A program made the position numbers and the translations under genes. Shown here piece by piece: positions 1 to 10,429 of a stretch of DNA of 54,336 nucleotides. The notes under the pieces were generated by a model that saw only the letters and a list, made by a program, of their open reading frames with translations, was not told where the DNA came from and ran no database searches. This stretch comes from Thiobacillus sp. (GTDB lineage: Bacteria; Pseudomonadota; Gammaproteobacteria; Burkholderiales; Thiobacillaceae): NCBI GenBank assembly GCA_024709425.1, contig JANJWS010000060.1, forward strand, positions 1 to 54,336, written 5' to 3'. The stretch's first letter is position 1; each line of letters starts with the position of its first letter.

Positions 1-207
1 GCTTGCGCCAGCGCCGAGCCCGCTGAACGCTTTGGGGTCGACGGTGCCGGCGCTGGGGGTGGTGATGCTCTTGAAGGCTTCATTCACGCCGCGCCGGATC
101 TGCTGGTTGACCTGGCCCTGGACGGCGTTGTTGAGGACGGATACCGGGTCCCAGGCAAAGCTGGGCACGGCGGCGCCGCAGGCGAGGATGACGAGAAGAC
201 GTTTCAT
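1..207 (-). CDS. Exported protein of unknown function, Tad-locus 3' end (partial)
   Basis: Only the first 69 codons are inside the window; the 3' end is cut off. The N-terminus begins MKRLLVILACGAAVPSFA, a typical Sec signal peptide with probable cleavage after SFA. It is followed by a polar segment rich in N and Q that names no family. The ATG overlaps the stop of the upstream DUF192 gene in an ATGA arrangement, so the two are translationally coupled and probably belong to the Tad operon. The function is unknown; an envelope role linked to the pilus is inferred from position only. Confidence 0.6.
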   Translation of the reverse strand, partial: MKRLLVILACGAAVPSFAWDPVSVLNNAVQGQVNQQIRRGVNEAFKSITTPSAGTVDPKAFSGLGAGAS

Positions 208-554
208 GCGGAATGCTCGGTCAGGCACGGGGTGAGACAGGCGGCAAGCGATTCGCCGACGACGAGGTCCAGGCGCTGGCTTTCACCGGCGGCCAGTTCC
301 AGGGTCTGGCAGGCGGCCGGACACCCGGCCATGCGCCATGGTTCGAGGCGGGGGACGATCCGCTGGATGCGCGCTTCCCCGTCGAGGAAGACGACGTCGA
401 TGGGGAAACGCATGAAGGCGGTGTGCACGGCATTGCAGGGGTCGAGCAGGAGGCCTTGGCCCGGCGGCAAGGGCAGGCTGAACAGGAGACCCTTGAGGCG
501 CGCGAGGAAGGTCTCGGCACGGCGGATCAGGAGCGAGCGCGGTTCGAGGTGCAT
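204..554 (-). CDS. DUF192 family protein
   Basis: A 116-residue protein with the DUF192 core: an N-terminal region mentioning an LL-L fragment, then LDPCNAVHTAFMRFPIDVVF (about residues 37-56), the family's signature block. DUF192 proteins are small beta-rich proteins of unknown biochemical role, often exported. This copy shows no signal peptide and is expected to be cytoplasmic unless the start is further upstream. It starts 2 bp after the tadC stop and overlaps the next gene by 4 bp, so it is in the Tad operon. DUF192 genes next to Tad genes recur in other Proteobacteria (recollection, not checked). Confidence 0.85.
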   Translation of the reverse strand: MHLEPRSLLIRRAETFLARLKGLLFSLPLPPGQGLLLDPCNAVHTAFMRFPIDVVFLDGEARIQRIVPRLEPWRMAGCPAACQTLELAAGESQRLDLVVGESLAACLTPCLTEHSA

Positions 555-556
555 GC

Positions 557-1450
557 CTAGAACCCCGATGCCAGGAACTTCATGACGATGGGAAACATGA
601 GGATGGCGAAGACGCAGGGAAAGATGAAGAAGATGAGCGGGAACAGGAGCTTGACGGGGGCTTCCATGGCGAGCTTCTCGGCGCGGGCGAAGCGCTCGAC
701 CCGGCGCTGGTCGGCCTGGGCGCGGAGTATCGGCCCGAGGCTCATGCCGGTGGCTTCGGCCTGGATGAGGGTGGCGACGAAGTTGGACACCGAGGGCATA
801 TCCATGCGGGCGGCGAGTTCGCGCAGGGCTTCGCTGCGCGGCTTGCCGGCGCGGACGTCACGCAAGAGGCGGGCGAATTCGTCCTTGAGGGCGCCGGCGG
901 GGCCTTTGTCGACGGCTTGCTGGATGGCGCCGGTGAGGTTGAGGCCGGATTCGATGCACAGGGTGATGAGGTCGAGCATGAAGGGCAGCGACTTGAGGCT
1001 CTGGCGGCGACGCAGCTCGATGCGGTCACGGAGCCAGATGGCGGGGTAGACGAAGCCGAACACGGCGCCGAGGACGAAGGGCCACAGGCTGGGCAGACGG
1101 AAGCTGTCGGCGACCCAGGCGGCGAGGAGGCCGCCGATCAGCGCCCACAGCACGCGGCCGGCGAGGAATTGCGCGGGGCTGAGCGCGAAGTCGAGCCCGG
1201 CGATGCGCAGCCGGGTGAGGCCGGCGGTCTGACGGGCGGCGGGCAGCCACGGTTCGAGGTAGTGCGCCAGCCACTGCACGGGCCACCACAGCATGCGGTA
1301 TCCAAGGGGGGGCGGATCGAACCAGGTGCGGTCCTGCTCGGGGACGGCCGCCGCCAGCCGTGACACGACCCAGGCGACCAGCGCGAACGACAACCCCGCG
1401 GCCAAGGCGAAGCCGGTGACGATCCACTGCGCGTCAATCTGCATATTCAT
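557..1450 (-). CDS. tadC: Tad pilus inner-membrane protein TadC
   Basis: 297 residues with the type II secretion F (T2SSF) domain over about residues 155-285, where LDLITLCIESGLNLTGAIQQ is the characteristic TadB/TadC helix motif. Membrane segments lie near residues 10-30, 98-130 and 265-290. TadC pairs with TadB to form the inner-membrane platform on which the TadA ATPase acts. The first ATG at 1450 has AGGGA about 7 bp upstream, contributed by the last unit of the tandem repeat. A second ATG two codons later (1444) is also possible. It is separated from tadB only by the repeat array. Confidence 0.9.
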   Translation of the reverse strand: MNMQIDAQWIVTGFALAAGLSFALVAWVVSRLAAAVPEQDRTWFDPPPLGYRMLWWPVQWLAHYLEPWLPAARQTAGLTRLRIAGLDFALSPAQFLAGRVLWALIGGLLAAWVADSFRLPSLWPFVLGAVFGFVYPAIWLRDRIELRRRQSLKSLPFMLDLITLCIESGLNLTGAIQQAVDKGPAGALKDEFARLLRDVRAGKPRSEALRELAARMDMPSVSNFVATLIQAEATGMSLGPILRAQADQRRVERFARAEKLAMEAPVKLLFPLIFFIFPCVFAILMFPIVMKFLASGF

Positions 1451-1457
1451 GCCCTAT

Positions 1458-1540
1458 TCCCTGATCCCTGATCCCTGATCCCTGATCCCTGATCCCTGAT
1501 CCCTGATCCCTGATCCCTGATCCCTGATCCCTGATCCCTG
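1458..1540. repeat. Heptanucleotide tandem repeat (TCCCTGA x ~11.9) in the tadB-tadC spacer
   Basis: Eleven perfect copies of TCCCTGA plus a final TCCCTG run without interruption. On the coding (minus) strand the unit reads TCAGGGA, so each unit carries a Shine-Dalgarno-like AGGGA. The array occupies almost the entire interval between the tadB stop (1542) and the tadC start (1450). Confidence 0.97.
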
Positions 1541-1541
1541 C

Positions 1542-2386
1542 TCATACGTCGATGGCGACGATCTTGCGGATGAGCATGACGCCGAAGAACTCCATGATCG
1601 CGACCGCAACGAGCACATCCCACCCGATGCGCGTGGTCCACAGCAGGGACATGGCTTCGGGCTCCATTTTCATGAGCGCCCACAAGAGGAAGAGCGGCAA
1701 GAGGCCGACGACCCAGGCCTGCAGCTTGCCCTGCGCGGTGAGCGCGCGGATCTTGAGTTCCATGGCGTGCTGGCTGCGCAGGGTGGCAGCGGTGCGATCA
1801 AGGGTTTCGGCCAAACCGCCGCCGGTCTCGGAGGCGATGCGCATGGCGGAGACCATGAGCTTGACGGATTGCACCGGCACGCGATGGGAGAGGTTTTCGA
1901 GGGAGTCGTCGAGGGTGACACCGAGGCGCTGCTCGTGCTGCATGAGGTGAAATTCCTGGGAAAGCGGCGGAGGCAGTTCGGCGCTGACCTGGCGCACGGC
2001 CGATACCAGTGACAGCCCGGCCTTGGCGGAGCCGGCAATCATGAGGAGGGCGTCGGGCAGTTGCTGCTCGATACGGTCGATGCGGCGCCGGCGCAGCCTG
2101 CCAAATACCAGGCGCGGCATGAAAGCGAGCAGCACGGCGACGACGAGGGCCACCGTCAGGCTGTGGGTGAGCATCCAGGCGCCGGCGGCGACCAGTACCA
2201 TGAGCGCGAGGTTGATGGCGTACAGGCGCGAAGGGTCCGCGAAGAGAAAAAGCTCGCGCAGATTGTGGTGCGTCTCGCGGGTGAAGCGCGTGCGCCAGGC
2301 TACGAGCAACTGGCTGCCGAGATCGGCCAGCGCCCACACCAGCAAGGCGACGGCGGCGGCAATGACCACGGTGAAGGCAATGACGA

Positions 2387-2390
<4 letters not shown>
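1542..2390 (-). CDS. tadB: Tad pilus inner-membrane protein TadB
   Basis: 282 residues with an N-terminal membrane segment (residues 1-20), a central pair near residues 60-100 and a T2SSF domain containing LPDALLMIAGSAKAGLSLVS and the ASETGGGLAETLDR motif. TadB works with TadC as the membrane core of the Tad machine. I chose the GTG at 2390 because it overlaps the tadA stop (GTGA) and is preceded by GGGGGAA at good spacing. A longer reading frame upstream only shadows tadA. The stop immediately precedes the heptamer array. Confidence 0.88.
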
Positions 2391-4048
<1,658 letters not shown>

Positions 4049-4063
4049 GGTGACGTCCCCCGC

Positions 4064-5638
4064 TCAATACGCGGGATCGGCCCAGGGCGAGGCCGGTGGT
4101 TCGCGCCTGCCGCGCAGGCCGGGCACGGCGGCAAGATCCGGCGTCCCGACGGCAGGCAAGTCCTGCAGGCGGGTCGCTGCCCGGGCCATGCGCGTCTCCT
4201 GTTCAGTCGAGTTCTTGTCCACGGCCATCGGGGTGACGAAGACGACCAGCTCGGTTTCGTTGTTCTGGAAGCGCCTGGAGCGGAACAGCGCCCCCAGCAC
4301 CGGGATGTCGCCCAGGAATGGCACCTTGTCGAGCGAGGTGCTCGCATCCCGTCTGAGCAAGCCGGAAAGCACGATAGTGCCGCCCTGCATGACGTTGAAT
4401 TCGGTCTCGGTCTTGCGCGTCCGCAAAGCCGGGCCAGCGGCCGTGCTGATCGACGTATCGATGTCGCTGACCTCGCTCATGATCCTGGCGCGGATGACGC
4501 CGTTGTGGTCCACGCGCGGCTCGATGTCGAGCCGGATGCCGTAGGGCTTGAAGCTGATGGTCGTGCCGTTCACGTTGCTGACGCTGTAGGGAAATTCACC
4601 ACCTGCGAGGAACGAAGCCTTGGCGCCGCTGCGTGCGGACAGCGTCGGCTGGGCAAGAATGGTGGCACTGCCGTTCTGCTCCATCAGGTTGAGCTGGGCG
4701 TTGAGCCCCATGTTCAGCCCCGACAGGAGGTTCAGACTCGACGTAAGCGGAACCCCCTGCGTGCTGTCGACCGGATTGGTGATGGGCACCGCGTTGCCGG
4801 TACCGGTCTGGATGTTGATCTGGTACGGGCCGTCATCCCCGCGCCGGAAAGGCATCCATACGCCACCGATCGCCATGCCACCCGTCGCACTCCACTTGAG
4901 GCCGATTTCCTTCAGCGCCGAAACGGGAAACTCGACGACCTTGACGTCCATGACGATCATCTTTTCCCAGCCGATCTGGTTGGTGAAATTGACGATCTGC
5001 GGATAGCGCTTGCCCAGTTCTTCGATCTTTGCAAGATCGCGGTCGGACAGGTTGTCGCCCTCGACAATCACCTTGTCGCCAATGACGGAAGCCCTTGCAT
5101 TCGGGATCATGGCCAGAAACGCTGCGACCTCGCGTGTGACCCGGGGGATGTCACTGGGGGCGACGTTGACCTTGAGACGCCGGTTACGCCCGTTGCGGGT
5201 CCAGATGTGGAGGGACGAGACGCCGACCTCGTTGGCGATGAGCAGGATTTCCCGGTCATCCAGCACGGCCGCCGAAAGCGCCTTGCCATTGCCCACCGCG
5301 AGGCGCCCGGCATTGGGTTCGGCGATCACCCGCGTTTCGCCGACGAACATTTCGATTTCGCCGGAAAAGCCCGCGCGCGGGGCAATGGCAGCCGGCGTCC
5401 TGGCCTGCCGGGCGGGTCTTGCCTTGCGTGCCGGCCGACCGCCAACCGGCAGTGGCGCCTGAACCGCAGCCTCGGGAGTGAGGGTCTCGCTGGAAATCGC
5501 GGGCCGGATACTGCCCGATTCCTGCGAGGACTGAGCGGGCGGTTCAGCCGGTACGGTCGTTTCCACGGCGGATGCCGCCGACAGACCGAGGGCAAGCAGG
5601 GCCAACACGCGGCCGATTGTTATGGTCATGCACTTCAA
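4064..5638 (-). CDS. Tad pilus outer-membrane secretin (RcpA/CpaC)
   Basis: 524 residues. A signal peptide (RVLALLALGLSAASA) is followed by a low-complexity Pro/Ala/Arg linker. An N-terminal pilus/BON-type region covers about residues 90-215, and a secretin domain about residues 255-480 with VPFLGDIPVLGALFRS near its end, the hallmark of the family. It forms the outer-membrane channel through which the pilus is extruded. The start is uncertain: TTG at 5638 has GGGAG 8 bp upstream, while an in-frame ATG lies at 5629. The tail after the secretin domain is Pro/Arg-rich and not conserved in type. Confidence 0.9.
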   Translation of the reverse strand: MKCMTITIGRVLALLALGLSAASAVETTVPAEPPAQSSQESGSIRPAISSETLTPEAAVQAPLPVGGRPARKARPARQARTPAAIAPRAGFSGEIEMFVGETRVIAEPNAGRLAVGNGKALSAAVLDDREILLIANEVGVSSLHIWTRNGRNRRLKVNVAPSDIPRVTREVAAFLAMIPNARASVIGDKVIVEGDNLSDRDLAKIEELGKRYPQIVNFTNQIGWEKMIVMDVKVVEFPVSALKEIGLKWSATGGMAIGGVWMPFRRGDDGPYQINIQTGTGNAVPITNPVDSTQGVPLTSSLNLLSGLNMGLNAQLNLMEQNGSATILAQPTLSARSGAKASFLAGGEFPYSVSNVNGTTISFKPYGIRLDIEPRVDHNGVIRARIMSEVSDIDTSISTAAGPALRTRKTETEFNVMQGGTIVLSGLLRRDASTSLDKVPFLGDIPVLGALFRSRRFQNNETELVVFVTPMAVDKNSTEQETRMARAATRLQDLPAVGTPDLAAVPGLRGRREPPASPWADPAY

Positions 5639-5731
5639 TGTTCAACTCCCTTGTTTCTTGTCATTTCGCGCCCCGCCCGCTTCAGGGGCGGATTCGTCAG
5701 GCGACGTCTTCGTGGTGGTCGACGCAGCATC

Positions 5732-5750
5732 GCGCCATGCACTATGGCGC
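5732..5750. other. Perfect hairpin in the rcpC-rcpA spacer
   Basis: GCGCCAT and ATGGCGC flank a 5-nt loop, giving a perfect 7-bp stem between the rcpC/cpaB stop and the secretin start. There is no following T-run, so it is more likely an mRNA processing or attenuation element than a full terminator. The same spacer has a second, weaker CGCCCC/GGGGCG stem near 5668-5693. Confidence 0.4.
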
Positions 5751-5756
5751 TGGCTG

Positions 5757-6602
5757 CTACGGAAGCCCGAGGGCGTCCGCGGACAGTCGTGGCCCCATGC
5801 GCTGTCCCTCGGTAATCGGTCCGCCGCCGTAGATCACGGGCACCGAACTCCCGGTGGATGAAGTGCCGCCGGACAGGCCCAGCAGCGCAAGGGCATCGGA
5901 CCGGTCACGCGACACACCGCTCGCGTCGTTGGGGGCACGCAGCAGTGCGGTGACCCGGCCGACCTCCCGTGCGGCAATGACACGCTTGGCATCTTCCGGG
6001 GTGGTATCCAGGGTGATGGTGGTGAACTGGCGTCCCCGCCCATCGGGGTCGTTGTCGTCCTGGGACGCCTTGGTGCCGGTGGCAAGCACCGTGACACTCT
6101 GCAACAGCGTGAAGGTGAAGTTGCGATTGTCCTTCTTGACCGAGACGACCATGTCGATCAGATCGCCGGGCTCCACCATGCCGGAGAGCGAACTGATCTC
6201 GTCGACTGGAACGGTGACTGCCCGCCGTCCCTGCGCGAGCCGTGCCGAGAAAGTCGGCATGCGCTGCCCCTCAAGCTGGGACCAGATGACCGGTTCACCG
6301 GCGCTGGCGGGATAGGCAAGCACCGAACCTTCAGCGCGGCCGAACTGTTCGGGCGTGATCGCCCCGGAGTGCGCCCATTCCTTGGGCACCTTCCGGACCG
6401 CGACGTTTTCGGGCGAAATAACACTGCCCTTTTCCATGTCTGCCTTGGCAACAACCAGCTGCACCATGGCCTTGTTTTTCTCGCGCGCCTCGATCTCCGC
6501 CATCTGGTTGCTCAGATAGTTCTTGGCGCCGATGGCAGCCAGCGCCCCGACGCCGAGCGCGGCAATCAGCACAATCCAGTTCTTGTTGATCTTGTAGGCC
6601 AT
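5757..6602 (-). CDS. Tad pilus assembly protein RcpC/CpaB
   Basis: 281 residues with an N-terminal membrane anchor (WIVLIAALGVGALAAIGA). A SAF/beta-clip domain covers about residues 48-115 (VVAKADMEKGSVISPENVAV), and the RcpC/CpaB C-terminal domain about residues 115-240 (VTVPVDEISSLSGMVEPGD). CpaB-type proteins sit in the periplasm and interact with the secretin. The C-terminus is Gly/Ser-rich. The gene is 13 bp downstream of the small prepilin-like gene and belongs to the same transcript. No strong Shine-Dalgarno is seen before the ATG. Confidence 0.9.
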   Translation of the reverse strand: MAYKINKNWIVLIAALGVGALAAIGAKNYLSNQMAEIEAREKNKAMVQLVVAKADMEKGSVISPENVAVRKVPKEWAHSGAITPEQFGRAEGSVLAYPASAGEPVIWSQLEGQRMPTFSARLAQGRRAVTVPVDEISSLSGMVEPGDLIDMVVSVKKDNRNFTFTLLQSVTVLATGTKASQDDNDPDGRGRQFTTITLDTTPEDAKRVIAAREVGRVTALLRAPNDASGVSRDRSDALALLGLSGGTSSTGSSVPVIYGGGPITEGQRMGPRLSADALGLP

Positions 6603-6615
6603 GGTTCGGTACTTT

Positions 6616-6804
6616 TCAAAGTGGAATGGACATGAAACTGCTGAGCCGGTCGAACGCCGTTTTCACCGCATCAAGGAAAAGATCGATGACCGACGACTCG
6701 CCGCTGAAGCTCACACCGACCATCATCATCACGACCAGAAGTGCGACCAGGTACTCGCTCATCGACTGGCCGGATTGCCTGTAACGAAATCGCTCGCGGG
6801 TCAT
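6616..6804 (-). CDS. Small Flp/TadE-like prepilin candidate
   Basis: 62 residues. A basic N-terminus is followed by G-QSMSEY and a hydrophobic run (LVALLVVMMMVGVSF). This is the class III prepilin pattern G/xxxxEY that prepilin peptidases of the Tad type cut. It is shorter than the major Flp pilin in this locus and its C-terminus is amphipathic. It could be a minor pilin or pseudopilin. Its start overlaps the stop of the exported gene upstream by 4 bp. Confidence 0.75.
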   Translation of the reverse strand: MTRERFRYRQSGQSMSEYLVALLVVMMMVGVSFSGESSVIDLFLDAVKTAFDRLSSFMSIPL

Positions 6805-7463
6805 GGCGCCTCGACCATGGTCAGGACAATGCCGGTCTCGCCCGCGCGACGAACCAGGGTGAGTTGCGCTTCGCGTTTGTCGCCCTTGAAGAACTGCACG
6901 TGTTCGGAAGCGCGCTGACGCAGCGGCGGACCGTCCGGCTGCATCCCACGCGCAGCGAGTTCACGCGACAATGCGTCGAGGTTGGCCGGGATGGCGTGAG
7001 CATTGCTCAACACCAGTTGCCGCGAACGCTTGCCGGCATCCACTGACTCCATGTCGGACAGCACGGCGGAGTCAGCGGGCAGGCGAACCCCCAGCGGCCG
7101 GCCCGCGGCCTGCCGGGCCGCGCGGACATCGGCCACGGAAACCAGTGCCTCGGTCTCCCCCGACCGGAGCGCCCGGATGCTGATCGTGACGAAATAGTCG
7201 TCGCGCCCTTGCGAAAGAATCAGCCTGTCCTGCAGCCGTTCCACTGCGTGTCGCGGTCCGAGCACATCCCGATAATGCCGTATCAGCACCTCCGGTTCCT
7301 GCCGCACCAGCACGCGCTGGATACGCATGGGAATGCCGTTGAGGCGAACCTGCGTGCCGACGGGCTCCATGCGCGCGTTTGCCGGGAGAGGCAACTGCGG
7401 CCATGCGGCAACCGCCCATAGCGGCACCATCAGCACGATGGCAGAAGCAAGCAGGCGCATCAC
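6801..7463 (-). CDS. Exported Tad-locus protein, unknown
   Basis: 220 residues with a signal peptide (LLASAIVLMVPLWAVAA). The mature part is alpha/beta in appearance and has no motif I can assign. It lies between the TadE-like gene and the small prepilin gene with 4-bp overlaps on both sides, so it is translationally coupled to both. A periplasmic accessory function in pilus assembly is inferred from context only. Confidence 0.75.
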   Translation of the reverse strand: MMRLLASAIVLMVPLWAVAAWPQLPLPANARMEPVGTQVRLNGIPMRIQRVLVRQEPEVLIRHYRDVLGPRHAVERLQDRLILSQGRDDYFVTISIRALRSGETEALVSVADVRAARQAAGRPLGVRLPADSAVLSDMESVDAGKRSRQLVLSNAHAIPANLDALSRELAARGMQPDGPPLRQRASEHVQFFKGDKREAQLTLVRRAGETGIVLTMVEAP

Positions 7464-8230
7464 TTGAGTCGGTCCGAGGGCACACGGTCTGGCTCGACGC
7501 GACCGATGTCGGGAGGCGGCGCGCCATATTCGAACAAGGTGAGAGCCAGGTCGACAACGGGGTTTCCACCAAGCGCTTCAAGAGTCTTGTAGGGGAACGG
7601 GCCCAGGGGATTCCATCCGTCCTGCCTGATCCTGCTCTCAATTGCGTCCGGCCCTGGTGCGGCCCACGAGTCCGCCAGCAGGCTCGTCGAACGGCTGATC
7701 GACAGACCAATCTTGTCGAATGGTTCCAAGCCCTTGATGTTCGCCACTCCGACAGTGACCTGACCCATATAGAGGTTATCCTGCGGCAAGCTGAAGGCGC
7801 CCGCATACAAGGCACCGAATGGCTGCGCCATGGATTCGCGCATCGTCCTCACGCCGATGGCATCAACGAAGTTGGGGAGGAGCGGATCCCCCCGGTGGTC
7901 GAACCAAAGTGTGTTGCGGTGTGCATTGAAATCGCCCGCCGTGTCACCGGTCTTGATCGGTGCATCGCTGTTGCTGAAGAAGCGCCGTCGAACTTCCTGT
8001 GCGAGATCCACATCACTTTTCCAGCTGCCGGCGCTGGAGGAATGGCGGACCTGCCCCTCGAACGCCACATAACGGCTGGCCACTTGGGTAGTCTGCGCAA
8101 TATCCATGTACTTGCCGATCAGCGGCACGATCAGCAGCAGTGGCACCAGCACGAACGCCATCGCCACGAACTCCACTGTGGATTGGCCGCGCTGTCCTGC
8201 GCGAAGTGAGGAACGTCTATTGCTCATCAT
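7460..8230 (-). CDS. TadE-like pseudopilin
   Basis: 256 residues from the ATG at 8230 (a second ATG follows directly at 8227). The N-terminus has RGQSTVEF followed by a long hydrophobic helix (VAMAFVLVPLLLIVPLIG), which is the TadE signature G/xxxxEF. The rest is a polar extracytoplasmic domain much longer than in a minimal TadE. A longer upstream reading of the same frame would cover the neighbouring gene and has no coding merit. It overlaps the upstream gene by 14 bp and the downstream gene by 4 bp. Confidence 0.8.
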   Translation of the reverse strand: MMSNRRSSLRAGQRGQSTVEFVAMAFVLVPLLLIVPLIGKYMDIAQTTQVASRYVAFEGQVRHSSSAGSWKSDVDLAQEVRRRFFSNSDAPIKTGDTAGDFNAHRNTLWFDHRGDPLLPNFVDAIGVRTMRESMAQPFGALYAGAFSLPQDNLYMGQVTVGVANIKGLEPFDKIGLSISRSTSLLADSWAAPGPDAIESRIRQDGWNPLGPFPYKTLEALGGNPVVDLALTLFEYGAPPPDIGRVEPDRVPSDRLK

Positions 8231-9053
8231 CCAACTCGCACGGGTCTTTACCTGTCCGATTCTTTTCCGCAGTACACCATCTGCTGTGCGCCGAATTTCC
8301 GTCTGTTTGCCGCGGCGCGGCCGCCACGGATTCGGGAGGAAAGAGGCGCGCGAGTGGAATCTTCGCCTTGAAGTCAATCTGTTCGACCTCCTTTGTGTCC
8401 GCCCCGTCCTTGTGAGTGTGGACATAACGCATTTCGAGCTGCTCGGGAAAGGTCGACCCTGATTCCTTAAGCGCTTCCCTGTCCGCAATGCATGCTTCAA
8501 CACCGCCATCGCTCGTCGGCAACCTGGATGTCCGGCACCGAACCCCGGCCACCTTGTCCCAACCGGCCCGCTTGAACGAGTTTCCCTTGGCCGCGGCCAT
8601 CGACTCGAACCCAACCATTGTGAATTTGGCAACCGGCAAGGAGACCAGATTCTCAACCTTCCACGTGCCGCCCTTGGCGCTGGAATACTTGTATCGTTTC
8701 TTGGTGTCGTAATGCGTCAGAGTGATTTCTTCCACCGGAACCAGGGTGAAAGGACACAGGCTTGCCGGGGGAGCCGTGATGCGTTCAACGGTGTTCTTCT
8801 GCACATACTCGGCATGAATACGCTTACCACCAACGATGGCGAAGGACTCTGCAACATGCATGGGCGCGAGTTTGTCGGCAAAACCACAGCCCAGGGCAGC
8901 GTACATTCTCGACACGCTGTCGCGGTGCGCGTTACGGGTCAGATGGATTCCCTGAACGTATGAATTTGGATCACCTTCCGGGGACTTGCAGTCGGCTGAC
9001 GGTGTCGATAGCAATGTCGCACCCAGCAGTGTGAAAATACCGAGATGTTTCAT
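8217..9053 (-). CDS. Exported Tad-locus protein, unknown, Cys-containing
   Basis: 278 residues with a signal peptide (HLGIFTLLGATLLSTPSA). The mature protein has scattered cysteines (in SADCKS, LGCGF, SLCPF, VRCRT, EACIA, RWCTA, PCELD), suggesting disulfides in the periplasm. No domain is recognised. It overlaps the TadG-like gene by 4 bp and the TadE-like gene by 14 bp, so it belongs to the Tad operon. The function is unknown. Confidence 0.72.
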   Translation of the reverse strand: MKHLGIFTLLGATLLSTPSADCKSPEGDPNSYVQGIHLTRNAHRDSVSRMYAALGCGFADKLAPMHVAESFAIVGGKRIHAEYVQKNTVERITAPPASLCPFTLVPVEEITLTHYDTKKRYKYSSAKGGTWKVENLVSLPVAKFTMVGFESMAAAKGNSFKRAGWDKVAGVRCRTSRLPTSDGGVEACIADREALKESGSTFPEQLEMRYVHTHKDGADTKEVEQIDFKAKIPLARLFPPESVAAAPRQTDGNSAHSRWCTAEKNRTGKDPCELDDEQ

Positions 9054-10417
9054 GGCAACGACAGCTCTTGCGTAAACTGGGCCAATGCCCGCTCTGCCGC
9101 AGTGACCGGTACCAAGCGCGCCTGCCAGTAAGGATTGAACAAACTGCCGACTTCCTCCTTCGCATGGATCGGGTTCTTTCCATCCGGCCGCTCGAAAAAG
9201 ACTTCGACGCGCGCGATCGCAGCACTCACGTTCTTGGCCGGAGCTCCCTGATACAGATCCAGACTTCCCTTCGGCTTGATAATGCTGTTTCCACCCGAGA
9301 AGCGCTGCTTCCCACTTTCCTTGGTCACACGAATCGCCAATGATGTGCGCGGTTCCTCCTGTGTCAGGGCACTTTCGGACAGATCATGGAAGTCCGGAAT
9401 CGCGCCGCCCCCGACGGTCGAAGGCTCAGGATCGAAACCTTCGGCGATACCTTCGCTGGAATCGGCGCGTCCGCTTGCCCGCGGATTGGTCGGGCGCGAA
9501 CCGGCGTAACCGTAGGCGCTGTCATCCATATCAGCATCAGAAAACGCGGTCCCATAGCCGAGAGGGGTCTCACTGTGTCTGCAACTGATACCCGACCACT
9601 TGATCTTGAGCCAGTACGAATGGAACGACAGCGTATCCATCGATTTCCAGCCCTCGGTCAGATCGACCAGCTCCGTACTGCCACGCTTTCTCAATGCGGG
9701 CCCCACCTTGCATCCCAGAACATTGAATACAAGGTCATCAAAATCCCAATTGCGGCTTTTCAGGAATGCATCACGGCTGGTATCCACGACCCGCCCCATT
9801 CGCTTGCGTTCATCCTGACTGCTGTAAAGCCTCGTGAACTCTGCAAAGTCGTCACTCACCGGCGACCAGTCCACCTTGGCGTCCGGATCGTTCTTCTTCG
9901 CCACCGCATCCATGAGTGCCATTCGGCTGGATGTCGCCACCACATTTCCAGGGCCATGCACCGCCAATTGCGACGCTGCAAGCGCATTCATCGCCGCATC
10001 ATGCATCGACACCGAATACGCCAGCGCCGGTGTATACATGTCCATTGCATCCCGCACCTTTTCCAGCACACTGGCGATAGCCGCCCCAGCATAGGGAATG
10101 AGATACATATAGGGCGATATGTTGTCGGCTGCGGTTCCCGCATATTTGGCCCACGACGCCAACGCGACCGCCTGCCCGATCGCAATCTCGTTGGCGATGA
10201 TGGCGCGGTTGGCATAGGCGTCGTAATTGAGCACGCGCGCCTCGAAAACGCCCGCGCTGTATGCCACGGCATCCGCCGTATTGGTGAGGCGGATCTTTTC
10301 CTGGACGAGTTGGCCACTGTTGAACATGAAAAAAACGGTTGCCGCCACCGCGACAAGCAGGACCATGGCCAAAGGCAGGGCCTGGCCGGCCTGCCGAGAA
10401 AGGCGTGGTGGAATCAT
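9050..10417 (-). CDS. TadG-like protein with N-terminal Flp/TadG motif
   Basis: 455 residues. The N-terminus RQAGQALPLAMVLLVAVAAT followed by VFFMFNSGQ matches the TadG N-terminal type (a hydrophobic helix after G-QALPL). The sequence LTNTADAVAYSAGVFEARVL is also typical of TadG-family proteins, which tend to retain N-TAD-AY after the helix. The remaining 380 residues are extracytoplasmic and no vWA MIDAS (DxSxS) motif is obvious, so a classic TadG C-terminus seems absent. It is 50 bp downstream of the Flp pilin gene across a strong hairpin. Confidence 0.75.
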   Translation of the reverse strand: MIPPRLSRQAGQALPLAMVLLVAVAATVFFMFNSGQLVQEKIRLTNTADAVAYSAGVFEARVLNYDAYANRAIIANEIAIGQAVALASWAKYAGTAADNISPYMYLIPYAGAAIASVLEKVRDAMDMYTPALAYSVSMHDAAMNALAASQLAVHGPGNVVATSSRMALMDAVAKKNDPDAKVDWSPVSDDFAEFTRLYSSQDERKRMGRVVDTSRDAFLKSRNWDFDDLVFNVLGCKVGPALRKRGSTELVDLTEGWKSMDTLSFHSYWLKIKWSGISCRHSETPLGYGTAFSDADMDDSAYGYAGSRPTNPRASGRADSSEGIAEGFDPEPSTVGGGAIPDFHDLSESALTQEEPRTSLAIRVTKESGKQRFSGGNSIIKPKGSLDLYQGAPAKNVSAAIARVEVFFERPDGKNPIHAKEEVGSLFNPYWQARLVPVTAAERALAQFTQELSLP

Positions 10418-10429
10418 GAACAGGCGATG

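Noticed and set aside
1458..1540. CRISPR-like array
   Set aside because: The units are 7 bp without spacers, so this is a simple tandem repeat.
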